From Euwallacea fornicatus (Eukaryota > Arthropoda > Insecta > Coleoptera > Curculionidae), in assembly GCF_040115645.1 (NCBI RefSeq), contig NC_089552.1, positions 1,116,001 through 1,180,000 on the forward strand: a stretch of 64,000 bases of DNA. Direction: 5' to 3'. The notes under the pieces are model-generated. The model ran no database searches, was not told the DNA's origin, and was given only the letters and a program-made list of their open reading frames with translations. Positions 42,901 through 53,600 of this stretch are shown here, in pieces (the first letter of the stretch is position 1; each line of letters opens with the position of its first letter). The position numbers and the translations under genes are program-made.

Positions 42901-45212
42901 GGAGAAACAGAAAATGAGAAAAAGGGGATAAGCGCTGCGCTTTGTTGCCACCGGCAATTTTAAAGCATATAAAAAAGTAACGTATCCGGGCGAGAAAATG
43001 CTGTATAAATAAGCTGCTGCTGGGGCTACTGCCGCGAATACTGAGAGCAAAATGAGACCTGTAACATAAAATAACGGATTATAAATTCAAAATGTTTGAA
43101 CGAGATTAAAGCGGAGCGTGGCCAGGAACAAGTAGGGATACCGCGACCTTCTTGTATAAATAAATTAAACAGTATTTAAAATGGCAAGAACTTCATGATT
43201 CATATTTGTATTATCATTTGTATGCTAAAAAATGATTTTCTGTGGGCAACATGTAGACCGGAACACGTGATTAATTGATTTTTGGCTGGTTTCACACAGA
43301 AAAGGGCCGTTCACTGTTACTACAAAAGTCTATGCAGACTATACTCACACACATTCTCTCAAAATTTATGTAAATATCTAAGAAGCAGCAACAGCTGTAA
43401 AAAAACAATAAATAGTGTTATATTTTGATGTTGGCTTCTCTGAATTTGTTTATATAATGCAGCGCTCTCATCAGTATATGATCAAAGTCCTCAATATAAA
43501 TGAATTTTGGTTAACTTTAACTCTCATATTAAATAGGAGAAAGGGATACTTATTACCCCTTCTCTCTCCTGGCCACACTCCTGATCTTAAGATTCAAGCA
43601 AATGCGTTTTAGTTCGCAAACGAAACACATTTAAATAAATCTTTTAAAGATCTTAAATACAAACCTGATAAAGTATTGTGTACTTTATATGAGGACTCTA
43701 AGTTTTTTCACTCAAATACCAATGGGAGATTTCTTAGATTGACACAAACTGAATCTTTATGAGTTGAAAAACAATTTACTTAAATTCTCTCTTGTAGTAC
43801 ATTTTTTGAGAGGAAATCACAGCCAAAAGCTTGAAAATCAAAGTAGAAAGTCTGTACAACTACCTGTATGTATTGAAATAAAAATTTCAGTTCACCAACA
43901 CATGACAATGTATGTGCACATCAAGTATCACCTAAAGCACCCTGAAATAACTGTGAACTATGTGACGCAACAGTTTGTTGAAACTGAAACACTCAGCAAA
44001 ACCACCTACCAGTTTAGCGCTGCCCGACACTAAGCTGGGATGCAAATAGTGCGCACCCTGATCCTCTACTTTTGAGTCGTCTTCCTTAGTTTCCTCTGAA
44101 AAAAGAATATAGATAGGCAAGCTCTAAAAATGCAATCATATTACCAATTACAAACCTGGTTTTTTCTCACATTGGGGCTGATATCGTCCGTTTTTCAGTG
44201 CGGCTAAAATATGCCGATAGAACTTGTAAAGCGGGTCGTGGACTATCAAAAAGCTGAATTGGGGATTGTCAGCCTGCTTGGCTTTAATAAGAATTTCCAT
44301 TTGAGGCCCTTGACGACAGACAAATAATGCTGTCTTCTCGATTCTAGCATACTCCTTCATTGTTTTCGGCTATGGAAGTCTTAAAATCCTCAGCTGATCT
44401 TAAGTCTTCACAATTTAACTTACAATGCTGATGTCTACTGGGACATCTAGAATTGGAGAAGGTTTATAAGGCTCATCTTCTTCTTCTTTTTCAGGAACTG
44501 TAGGGATGGCTTCTTGAGGTGATGGGTCGACAGGTTCAGAACTGTTGTAGTCAAAGGCAAAGGCATTTGTTTTCTGTCTTTTCGCTACTTCTTCTATTGA
44601 AATGTTACATGACTGTGTGAACAAAATACTTGGCTCAGGGAACAAATGTACCTTTGTACATCTCCTCCTCTTCTTCATTGATCTCCAAGGAATAGTATCT
44701 CTCTTTGTCACATAATTCCTCCAACTTATTTTGTGACTCACTAAGACCTAACCAACGTAATGTATCATATCCTTCACGGCTAGCCTCAAACATTTTTAAG
44801 TCAGACAAAGTTCCTCTGCCATCATATCTGGAATTAAACACTACATTTCTTACCCACACTTCAACAATTGTTACACAATGAAAATGGCTATTTATCTTAG
44901 TTCATAGATGAAATTGCAAAGAACAAATCCTGAAATGTCCTATAAACATTCAAGCTTTCCAAACTGATTGACAAACATGAGATTTCGACTAATTTTCAGA
45001 GCAGGTTATTGAACACTCGAAAGTTACCTATCAATCTTCAAAGATTCATTGCCCATCCAAGGGATCAAGTGCTTTCCCTTATCAATGTACAATGCTTTCT
45101 CGTCATCCCGAAATATTTTACATGAATATCCGAACACGAGTAAATCATCCAGGTTCTCGTCCACCCGGTTTTTGCGCAAAATACCCGAATCTGTTGAGCC
45201 CCACTGAGACAT
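39906..45212 (-). CDS. su(w[a]): splicing factor SFSWAP (suppressor-of-white-apricot)
   Basis: Fifteen minus-strand exons: 45212-45028, 44827-44652, 44593-44424, 44369-44156, 44095-44010, 42604-42385, 42259-42107, 41977-41840, 41699-41588, 41494-41345, 41288-41191, 41140-40652, 40589-40358, 40312-40082, 40020-39906. They give 922 residues. The DRY_EERY domain (about 24-150) contains DLLVFGYSCKIFRDDEKA and GKHLIPWMG. SURP-1 (about 180-235) has EYARIEKTALFVCRQGPQ. Gln-rich stretches follow. SURP-2 (about 487-533) has VIDKMAEYVIKNGDQFE and ADPRFLFL. The C-terminus is an Arg-Ser domain with RQLERKRKAA before it. The protein is a nuclear alternative-splicing regulator that represses splicing of its own introns in Drosophila. 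Here retention of intron 1 brings a TAA immediately after the donor. Confidence 0.95.
42605..44009 (-). other. large intron 5 of SFSWAP
   Basis: At 1.4 kb this is by far the longest intron of the gene; the others are 50-200 nt. It contains an open minus-strand frame at 42763-43050 flanked on its 5' side by TTACAG. I cannot place it in the protein and regard it as repeat-derived. No plus-strand nested gene was recognised. Confidence 0.5.
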
Positions 45213-45862
45213 TATTCACTATTTAATGGTGTATAGTAATTCCTTATGTGGCAACTGCTACACCGGGTTTGAAAACGATAGTTATACTTAGCAATATATC
45301 ATTTTCTCACAGATAAAAGCCATGAAAGCGCTTTTTACGTGAATATTAGTTAGAATATTTCTCTAAATGTTTCAAAAAGAGACAAAAATTTTTGGAAAAT
45401 AGCGAGTGAAGTGCTATCTTTTATAACATCTCTTTTAAATAAAATAATCTGCTGATGTTGGCAGGTGACAGTCATAAATTGACCAAAAGCAGGGACGTAC
45501 GATTTAAGGCTGAAAAAAAAAACAGAGCCAATTGTAGTACTAGTGTTAGTTCGCAAGAACGTTATAATAGTTTCTAAATCATTAACAGGCAAATGTGTGT
45601 TGAATTTCAATTAATTTAATATTTTCTCGTAAGTCGTATGTATCGACAAATTTTATATCAATAAACAAACCTTCTGACAGCAAAAATGTTTACATTGTAT
45701 TATTTTTATAAAGTGTCCCAACATGCTCCAATTAGAAAATTAAACATTAGCACTAATTGTTGAGTAAGTGTAATTTGGTACAAGACTTCATTTACCATAT
45801 AAGCGCCTAGACTCACACAGTCCTTAATTCATCAACGTGCCCCTAGAGCAAATTTAGCCAAC
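45213..45862. other. divergent promoter SFSWAP / small secreted gene
   Basis: 650 nt between two divergent starts. A minus-strand frame at 45350-45610 has no supporting evidence. Confidence 0.35.
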
Positions 45863-46308
45863 ATGTTTAATGCAAAGTGTTCTGCGTCAGCCTTATTGAT
45901 TTTAACGCTGGTAAGTATCCACATCCGAAAACTCCTCTTTTTCCGCCGGAGGGAAACCAGAGGCTCTTATAAAGCCTTGCCTACCCTAATGTTTTTTAGA
46001 TTATTTCTGTGACCTCTGCTGACGTAGCTACAAACAGCATCACTCGTAAAATGAGCCCCTACTCCAAAGCGAACCCCATTAACGTAATAGACTCCCTGCG
46101 CAAACAGATTGAATTTAAGGAGTTAGAGCTCCAGAGAGCCGAGAAGGTGAACAAAAACTTCGAGAAAATGATCGAATTGGTCAATATTTTGGGCCAAGTG
46201 GACACGTTTTTGACTGACCGCACCAGGGCGTTAGTGAAGAAACTTGCGGTTCTCACCGAAAATAGTGACGATATTATTGTGGCAAAGGCGGTTAATAATG
46301 TAAAATAA
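45863..46308 (+). CDS. small secreted helical protein, 118 aa, family unknown
   Basis: Exons 45863-45910 and 46000-46308 join in phase 0 to give 118 residues. A signal peptide is evident: MFNAKCSASALLILTL continues IISVTSA across the splice, with a likely cut near residue 23. The mature part is charged and predicted helical (IDSLRKQIEFKELELQRAE, VNKNFEKMIELVNILG) with no cysteines, so a secreted coiled-coil or helical-bundle protein is likely. No GPI or transmembrane signal is seen. I do not recognise a family. The gene starts divergently from SFSWAP. Confidence 0.62.
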
Positions 46309-47066
46309 ATCGATTATCAGCATAGAGAATGGTTATGTCATTATTCACTCCTTCAATTATTGTTCAATTTGCATATGGCGAAAGAGGAAGGTCATCAATT
46401 GTCTCGCAAGTAAATAAATCCTCGTTTTTTCGCGAGCGGTAAGTGAGAAAGACTACTACGAGACATAAATAGGTTTATAGGCGTGTTTTTGTCATTTTGG
46501 TTGGAAGAAAATCCTTTTAAATTTGCGCTGAATATTTAGGAAAGATCCTGTATAATACACCTTTTATATTAATATAATATACCTTTTAATATATTCACAT
46601 ACTAAATGGGATCGAACATGGTTACTGCACTTTTAGAGATCGAGAGATTTATATTTCTATCACTTAAGAAAAAATTTTCTGATTGTAGAACAAAATTAGG
46701 GAAAAAATCATCATATTAAAAAACCGCCGAAAGTATTTAAATTTGTGTATATCTGGTTGCTATGGAGACTAACTTCGCACATGGTAAATAACGTCACTGT
46801 CATGCTACTGACAGTAACAAGGTTGTTATATTTGGTTATGTTTCATTCAAACACAAGACGGAATTAAAAACGTTTAAAATTGATTGCTCAAGGTTTGAGA
46901 GCTCCAAACCGAGGCTCATCATTCTTGAATCGATTATAAACAAAATTTATTCAAGTTTAGTAAATGGATTCTATTAAAGGCACGTGGCATTCCTATTCTG
47001 TATATAACTTACTGCACCCAGAGAATCTGTATAAAATTGCTATTGTTATATCTTTTTCCAGACCAA
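46309..47066. other. upstream region of POP4
   Basis: 750 nt without a supported gene. It carries an X-box-like site at 46756-46769 and probably a 5' non-coding exon of POP4, because TTTTTCCAG directly precedes the POP4 start. Confidence 0.35.
46756..46769. promoter_or_regulatory. X-box-like (RFX) motif upstream of POP4
   Basis: GTTGCTATGGAGAC fits RYYNYY-N2-RRNRAC very closely. It lies about 300 nt before the POP4 start codon. Confidence 0.35.
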
Positions 47067-48420
47067 ATGAACGCCCCACTCCCTCAGGAAATACTCCAAG
47101 GAAACAACCTCACAAAAGAAGAGGCCTCCAAGTAACAATAAAATACCATATGTTGCACTAAATAATTTGTCAAAACCTTTCAGACACATTCAAACTATTC
47201 TGCGTCAAACTTTGCCTTCAAGTGACTCAAAAAACTTGAAAGCAGATTTCAAATGGCAGTTCTTCTTGGAACAACACTATGTAGTGAAACTCAACCGACG
47301 CAAGCAGAAGAAGACGTTTTTGACCAGGAAGCAGAGGAAGAAAATGGGCCTTCTGAAGCTGCCAAAAGTATGTTTGTATTTTTGGTTTTAATAAGATCCA
47401 TTAATTTTTAGTGCTTGTAGGAGAATTGGAAGTATTCATCTTTGCAAGTGGTGAGAGACATGTGGAAAGAGTACATGAGAGAGAATCTGGAATTGATTCA
47501 ACGGGCTCCTACATGTGTTGATCAAGACTGGAACAGCTTTAGGTAACAAAGAGGCACATGAAGCCAGCAGCAGATGATGAATGATCTTTGTAATATAGGT
47601 TCCATACAGCAAAAAACTAATTCAATTCCAAATCAACAAAAATGTCAGTTTACCAAGCATATTTTTGACTATTAGGAATTGATATTGTTAATAGTCAGAA
47701 GTTGAATTAGTATCAATTATCCCTGCAATCTCAGACTTATTATGGTCCATTTGACGTACTTACTTCTCTCCTAGTAGGTTCTGGTTCTTCATGAACCTTA
47801 GCCCTTTTGTGTTCTAACTCCATTTCTGCTCTACTGAAGATGTCAAATTTTCCCTAAAAATTGACACTTGTTGTCTACTTGGTCATATCAGGGATCGCAT
47901 TCGTTCCTTCACTGGCCCTGAGATGAATTTTTCTCTACTCAGTAGGTTTTCAGTGCTCCTGAAATCCAACTTTCTATAATCTGGAATTGGAGTACTTCTC
48001 TGTTAGAACAAACCTATATTGCACCCTTGTTCATTGTTGATAACTGCTTTAAAGACATTCTAGCATATGGATATTTACAGTGTAATAGTGGCCAAATCTG
48101 AAATGGTAGGAGCAGACTTGAGAGTAGTGAAATCAAAGGTGCCTAGTTTGATAGGCATGCACGGTACTGTGGTACTGGAGACTAAAATGTCCTTTCAGAT
48201 AGTGACCCCACAAGACAAGCTTAAAAGTAGGCGAATACAGAATCTAAATATATATTTTTATATTAATGTGGCCACTTTTCTAGCAATCTTGAAAGAAACA
48301 TCAATATTTGAATTTCTTTTGGACAATATGAAGTTCACTTTCTTAGGGAAGCATTTGACGACCAGGCCCAGCGAGCGGAGCGTCAAGAAAATACGTAATT
48401 TAATGCAACCAGACTTATAG
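47067..48420 (+). CDS. POP4: ribonuclease P/MRP protein subunit POP4 (p29)
   Basis: Exons 47067-47131, 47184-47367, 47421-47542, 48081-48226 and 48284-48420 give 217 residues (human 220). The basic segment LNRRKQKKTFLTRKQRKKMG matches the nucleolar-targeting part of p29. The Sm-like Rof/RNase P fold follows: KSEMVGADLRVVKSKVPSLIG, then HGTVVLETKMSFQIVTPQDKL. The end RPSERSVKKIRNLMQPDL corresponds to the family C-terminus. POP4 contacts the catalytic RNA in RNase P (tRNA 5' processing) and RNase MRP. The ATG at 47067 follows a good acceptor, so an upstream non-coding exon is likely. Intron 3 (538 nt) is longer than its neighbours. Confidence 0.9.
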
Positions 48421-48433
48421 TGAACGGGTCACA

Positions 48434-48439
48434 AATAAA
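48434..48439 (+). promoter_or_regulatory. poly(A) signal of POP4
   Basis: AATAAA beginning 14 nt after the stop codon; the 3' UTR would be very short. Confidence 0.55.
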
Positions 48440-50653
48440 GACTTAAATTATAAATATTTTTATTAAAATCATCATCTGTGCTTGGGTATATACAAATTGT
48501 ACATAATAAAATCTCTATTTTACAGCTCAAAACAAACGGTTTAAATCTACAATAGTGTACGTTAAATAGAATTTATAATTACTATAATAAAAAAAGGTCT
48601 CTTTTGCTTGTATGCGCACTCTTCACAATAAATCGGTAGTCACTTTGTACCCATTTGGTTTTGCATGTAAAAGCCAATTCTATAGAGACATTATTAAAAT
48701 AATTTTACTCCGCACGATTTTGTCTTATTGTCCTAAATGTTATAGAAATGTGCCAAATTCTCTCGCAATGATTGTACAAACATTATTAGATCCGCTCACA
48801 GCCTGGAACACTTAAGTAGTTTTTTGGAAGCAGAAAGTATAGAGAGAAAATGGAAACTTTGCCTGGCCTTTGATCATCTAACTACGTTTATTGTAAACAG
48901 TAAATTAGAGTGGGAAAGCCACCAAAATCACCTGAACAATTATTACCAATTTTTTCCCCAAAAAGGCACCATTTTATTCTTTCTGTATTTTTTTTTATCT
49001 GCAAGGTGTTGAAATATTACGGAGCTTTTCCGTTGAGTACCTATCATTATTGTAAATGCCGAAACACAGTGAAAGTGCTTAGAACCTGCTCGCACGCTTT
49101 CACCACAATATCGATTTTGCCTGCTGCAATCTTCCATTTAAACGATTTTTACAGATAATAATTTAGATATACCGTGTTATTGATTTCTGGTTCGCGTCGT
49201 TCCATTAATAAAGCCGAATACCCTTTCAATGTGTTTATGCTTTACAACTTAAACGCGTACTTTACACCCTATAGAAACCCCTGCAAAAGCGCGTAGTGAT
49301 ATGTCTGCGATTTGCCAAGAAATAAACGCCAAAATTTCTAAATTATCCTGTACATATCACAAATGGATTAAACTTGAGTCTTATTTTTCGCAATTTTTCC
49401 GAAGCACGTTCTGACTAGAAAGAGATTTTTGCAGGAGTTCTTAGCTCGTGCGTATAAAAATATTTGAATTAGGGAGTTTCACCACTGTAGTAGGCACTTT
49501 TAGTCGCTAAGATTTAATTTTTCACGGCTCATACGATACAAGACACGTCGAAATACCAATAGACACAAGGATCGCCTATTAAAAATTACTTACAAATTAC
49601 CTTTTAAAAAACTAGGCAAATTCTTAACAAAAACACAATATACAAGCAAATCTACAGGTCTATACAAACTTTGTTTTACTGTTTAGCACAGTAGAGTCTA
49701 CGAATCTACTCGTAGAGAAAATGATGTCTTATTGCTATGCAATGAAAGCTTTCTCCATTCAAGATGTGGTGGTAGGTACTTATGGATAAAGACATTTTTT
49801 TTTAATAAATATTAAAAAATAATCAAGCAGATTTATGGTAAATTAGTGAGGGCTAAACCTTCCCGAATGGACACAGCAATTGTTGATAAAGCCAAAACAA
49901 AACCGTCTTGAGATTCAGCAATGAGTTAAAATAAAAATTATAGGAAATAAAGTAATATACTTGACTACTTATTGGATCATTCCTCGCTTCATTTTGCACC
50001 GTTCCACTAGTTTGTTGGTCTACATGGACTTTGGCCAGCCGGGCCGGAAAATCCCGGCGTTCACTGTTTAACATTTTTTGTGGGCACACTCTACATCACT
50101 TCATCAATAATATTTTGATTTGATAAGCGATGCCCAGTTTAACATGATGCACGGGGCCGCACAGTTTTCACTGTTTTATATGAGAATCATTTTTGAATAT
50201 ACTAAACAGTCACTTTTTTCTAATTTAACCCTTCTCATCTTCATCCATTTAGAATATCATGTATGATATATCAATATCATCAACTTTATGTACATCATAT
50301 ATTTCCAATACACAATTCGATAAATTGTGTATTAGAAATGGAAAATGGACACAACAACAAAACCAATTTGAATGCACTATAACTGCAATTTACCCTCATT
50401 GCAAGGTACTATCAAAAAAACAGTAGCACAGACCAACTCTTTACGATTCAATGTGATGTAAGCACTGAGAAAAACTAGTTAGCTTTAAACCCGATGTGTA
50501 GGACAGATTTTTCATTTGTTGGTAAGTCAGGGTATATTCATTAAATCATAATACTCCCTTTAATTTTTTTTTCATATTCACTCCTAGTTGGGAGAGTTTT
50601 CTGCGCAGTTTTGACCGCAACCAACCAAAACATAACCAACACTGAAAAACCGC
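48440..50653. other. POP4 / Psc convergent intergenic, probably Psc 3' UTR
   Basis: 2.2 kb of AT-rich sequence. A long 3' UTR of the Polycomb gene is likely in the right part. Minus-strand frame 49853-50089 begins MCPQKMLNSE but has no recognisable family. A near-perfect hairpin sits at 50301-50339. Confidence 0.35.
50301..50339. repeat. 17-bp inverted repeat (hairpin)
   Basis: ATTTCCAATACACAATT at 50301-50317 pairs with 50323-50339 across a 5-nt spacer, with one mismatch in 17. It lies in the presumed 3' flank of Psc. Confidence 0.7.
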
Positions 50654-53600
50654 TTACGCCCCGAGTGTTTCTGCCTGAATTTCTGACACCTTTTCAGTCG
50701 TTTCAGCAGCCAACCCATTGGTAGTCTGAACTTCCTTCTGCACTACTATATCCCCTGGACTTACCTCTTCCACACCTTTTTTGTTTGGTTCTTTCGGTGT
50801 TTCTACTACATTGGTCGACTCGTCAGTGTCACACGCACAGGCACTAACACTATCACTACTAGCTTCCTCCTTACGCTCTTCAACCTTATCACCTTTGGGG
50901 TCACTATTTATATTTGACACTAGTTCAGTTTCCTTCTCGTTTTTGCTAGTGAGAAGGACAGAGTTTTCAGTTTCGATGCGGCTTTCAAGAGGTTCGGTTT
51001 TGTCACCGCATTTAACCACACTTTCCTTTATTTCCTCAACAGCTGTCTCGCCTGTAGTGTTATCTTTTTCTTCTGGTTTTGGAGGTTCTTGCGCTGGTTC
51101 CGATGGAGTTTCTTCAACTAAAGGCTTGGACTTTTCTTCTTTGTCTAGGGTTGGAAGTATTTTAACTGAAAATGATAGATTGCTCAATAGAAACAGCATG
51201 ATCATGGTGCCTGGTACCCACTAACAAATTACGAATATGCAGGGTGATTTGTGCATTACTCATGGTGATAAGTGCCCTACAGAGTTAACAATAAAAATAT
51301 AAATATAAATAAAATATAATTAGCACCATTTTAACTCCCTTAGTACCTACCTGTTTCTGATTTATCATTGATCCCAACAGGCGACGGTTCTTTGTTCTCT
51401 GTTTCTTGAGATTTACTCTCATTTGAAGAATCCTTCACAGCCTCTGCACTTTCCTCTTGAGCGTCCCCAGTCAAATTTTCGCAGACTTCCTTTTCCGAAA
51501 GCTTTTGCGTCTTCCCCGAACTTTTCGGCAGCTTCTCCTCCTCCGTGTTACTCTTATTAGATTCCCGTTTTGTATCAGCCTTAGCAACACTCGCTTCTTT
51601 GGCTTTGCTCTGACTCAGCTTTACCAATGCAGTTTCTAAACTCTTTTCATTTTTCACACCTGTCGAAGCCTCTTTCGTTTTCTTCGGTGCTTTCTGCAGT
51701 TGATGGTTTTGTTGCCCGTTGTTGTTAGCTTTCGAAGAGGTATGATTGTTTAGTTTCGTAGAACTTGAATGCTTTGGACTTATCCCGGGATTGGACGGCT
51801 GTTGTCCAATTGAGCCGGTTGGGTTTAGGCCGATATTAAGGCCAAAACCATGTGGGAGGGGAGGAGGTACTAAACCTGCGGCTGCAGCTGCTGCGATACG
51901 TTGAGTGTACCACAAACTGCAAGAGAAAAACTGTATAATAACATAACTTCAGTGTTCTCCCTCCCTGCTTACGCAACCATGAATATTGTAATGTTTTGAG
52001 GGCGAACTTACTTATGACAAGCTGCCATAAACCGAGGGTCGTAACTGGGAAAGCCCCCCGCTGGATACAGGAACTGATTGGGGTTCAGTGTTGGACTGGC
52101 CAAATTCGGTATGTAGGGATTCGGCGGCGTAGTTAAGCTGATTTTATCCCTTTGTTGTTTGGGAGATAGCGCGTTTAATAATGGAGGAGTAGAAGATGAG
52201 GTAGTAATGGTCGTTGATGCTGAAATGAGTGCTGCTTTCAGAATAAACTCATTGAGGTTTTTTATCGACCCAGTAGCAATTTTGTTGCGCAACACATAGT
52301 CTGTGCCAGCGTACGGAAGATCCTTTTAGTAGCTCGAAAACTATATTTTTATTGCTTTAACGGGGTAGATCGCTTCACCCAAACGGCCACAAAGAGGCGG
52401 CAGTTTTAGGGACAACCTGAGCCCCTCAAAAAATTGAGACTAGAACGCTAGCATGTAAGCCGAGAGTTACCACGGCTCGAATATTTTCCTTACTCATAAG
52501 TTTAAGGCACAAACGATATTGGCTTGCAATTGCATGTGTTCATCGTGATGTTAGGTTCATGGGAAGCATTTGTCGCAAGCGCCATCTTTGAGCGCTTCCT
52601 TACAGTTTTGCTTAGGTCAAGTAGAGGCATCTACCATTATATCATTGCATCGATCAATAACTAGCGAAATTTCGATACTTTTATGTTGAGAGCAGTATAT
52701 GTTTTAAAGGAAATATTAAATTAAGGAATTAATGGCTTATTAAGTGACAAAATTTTAGATTATTTACGACCAGAAATCGTAATGAAATGGGGGCGAATTT
52801 TGTGTTGATATTTTTGGACATCAGAAAACGATCTCTGACACTCCACCATTTCTAGCTCAGTTACTGACACTTTAAGATCCAACGCACACGAACACAAATC
52901 ATCACTTTACTTACTTACCCGTCGAACCCCCATTTGCGCTCGCTCTCACTTTGGGCGAATGCGGACTTTTCGGAGATCTTCGTTCGCTCTTTGGTGAGCT
53001 CTGCTGCAACTTAAGCGGGTTGAAAATCGACACCGAACTGATGTTGATCTTCAAATCGCCGGAACCGGAGGAATTAAGTCTAAAATTGCTTTGAATTATT
53101 TTCATTCATTCATACCAACAGCCAACGGCACTCACCTCAATTCCGCATTCGCATGAGGCCCTGACTGCATATTGCTTAAACTGGTCGTTTCTGGTGCCTT
53201 CTCACTAATCGGCCTTAAAGTTTTCGGATCGATTTTAACTATTGAATGTTTCTTGATCTCACTCTTCTCTGACTTGCCCTTTGGAGTCTCTTGTCCCTTA
53301 TCTTTGTCTTGGCTAATTTGAACTTGATACATGGGTTTCACGCCCGAAGCAGGATTTCCTAGATATCGAGGCATGTTACGCCCCTTGAAAAATTTGGGCG
53401 GTCGCACATTTTTTAAGCCACCTCCCAGTCGCCCTTGCGCCGCTGCCCCTGCTAAATTTGCCAGCTTTGCGTTCTGATTAACTTTCGCTATTTGGGAGTT
53501 GATTTGAGAGTTCCAGCTTTTTGGAGGATCCCTAAGAGTCTTGTAACCTATCGGGGTGGAAGGTTTTGGTTTTACCGAAGTTGAGGTATCGGATACATTT

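Noticed and set aside
42763..43050. Possible cassette exon in SFSWAP intron 5
   Set aside because: It follows a TTACAG, but no donor keeps the SFSWAP frame and the sequence has no counterpart in the family; exons 5 and 6 join correctly without it.
49853..50089. Minus-strand frame starting MCPQKMLNSE
   Set aside because: No homology recognised, and the frame soon runs into AT-rich non-coding-like codons.
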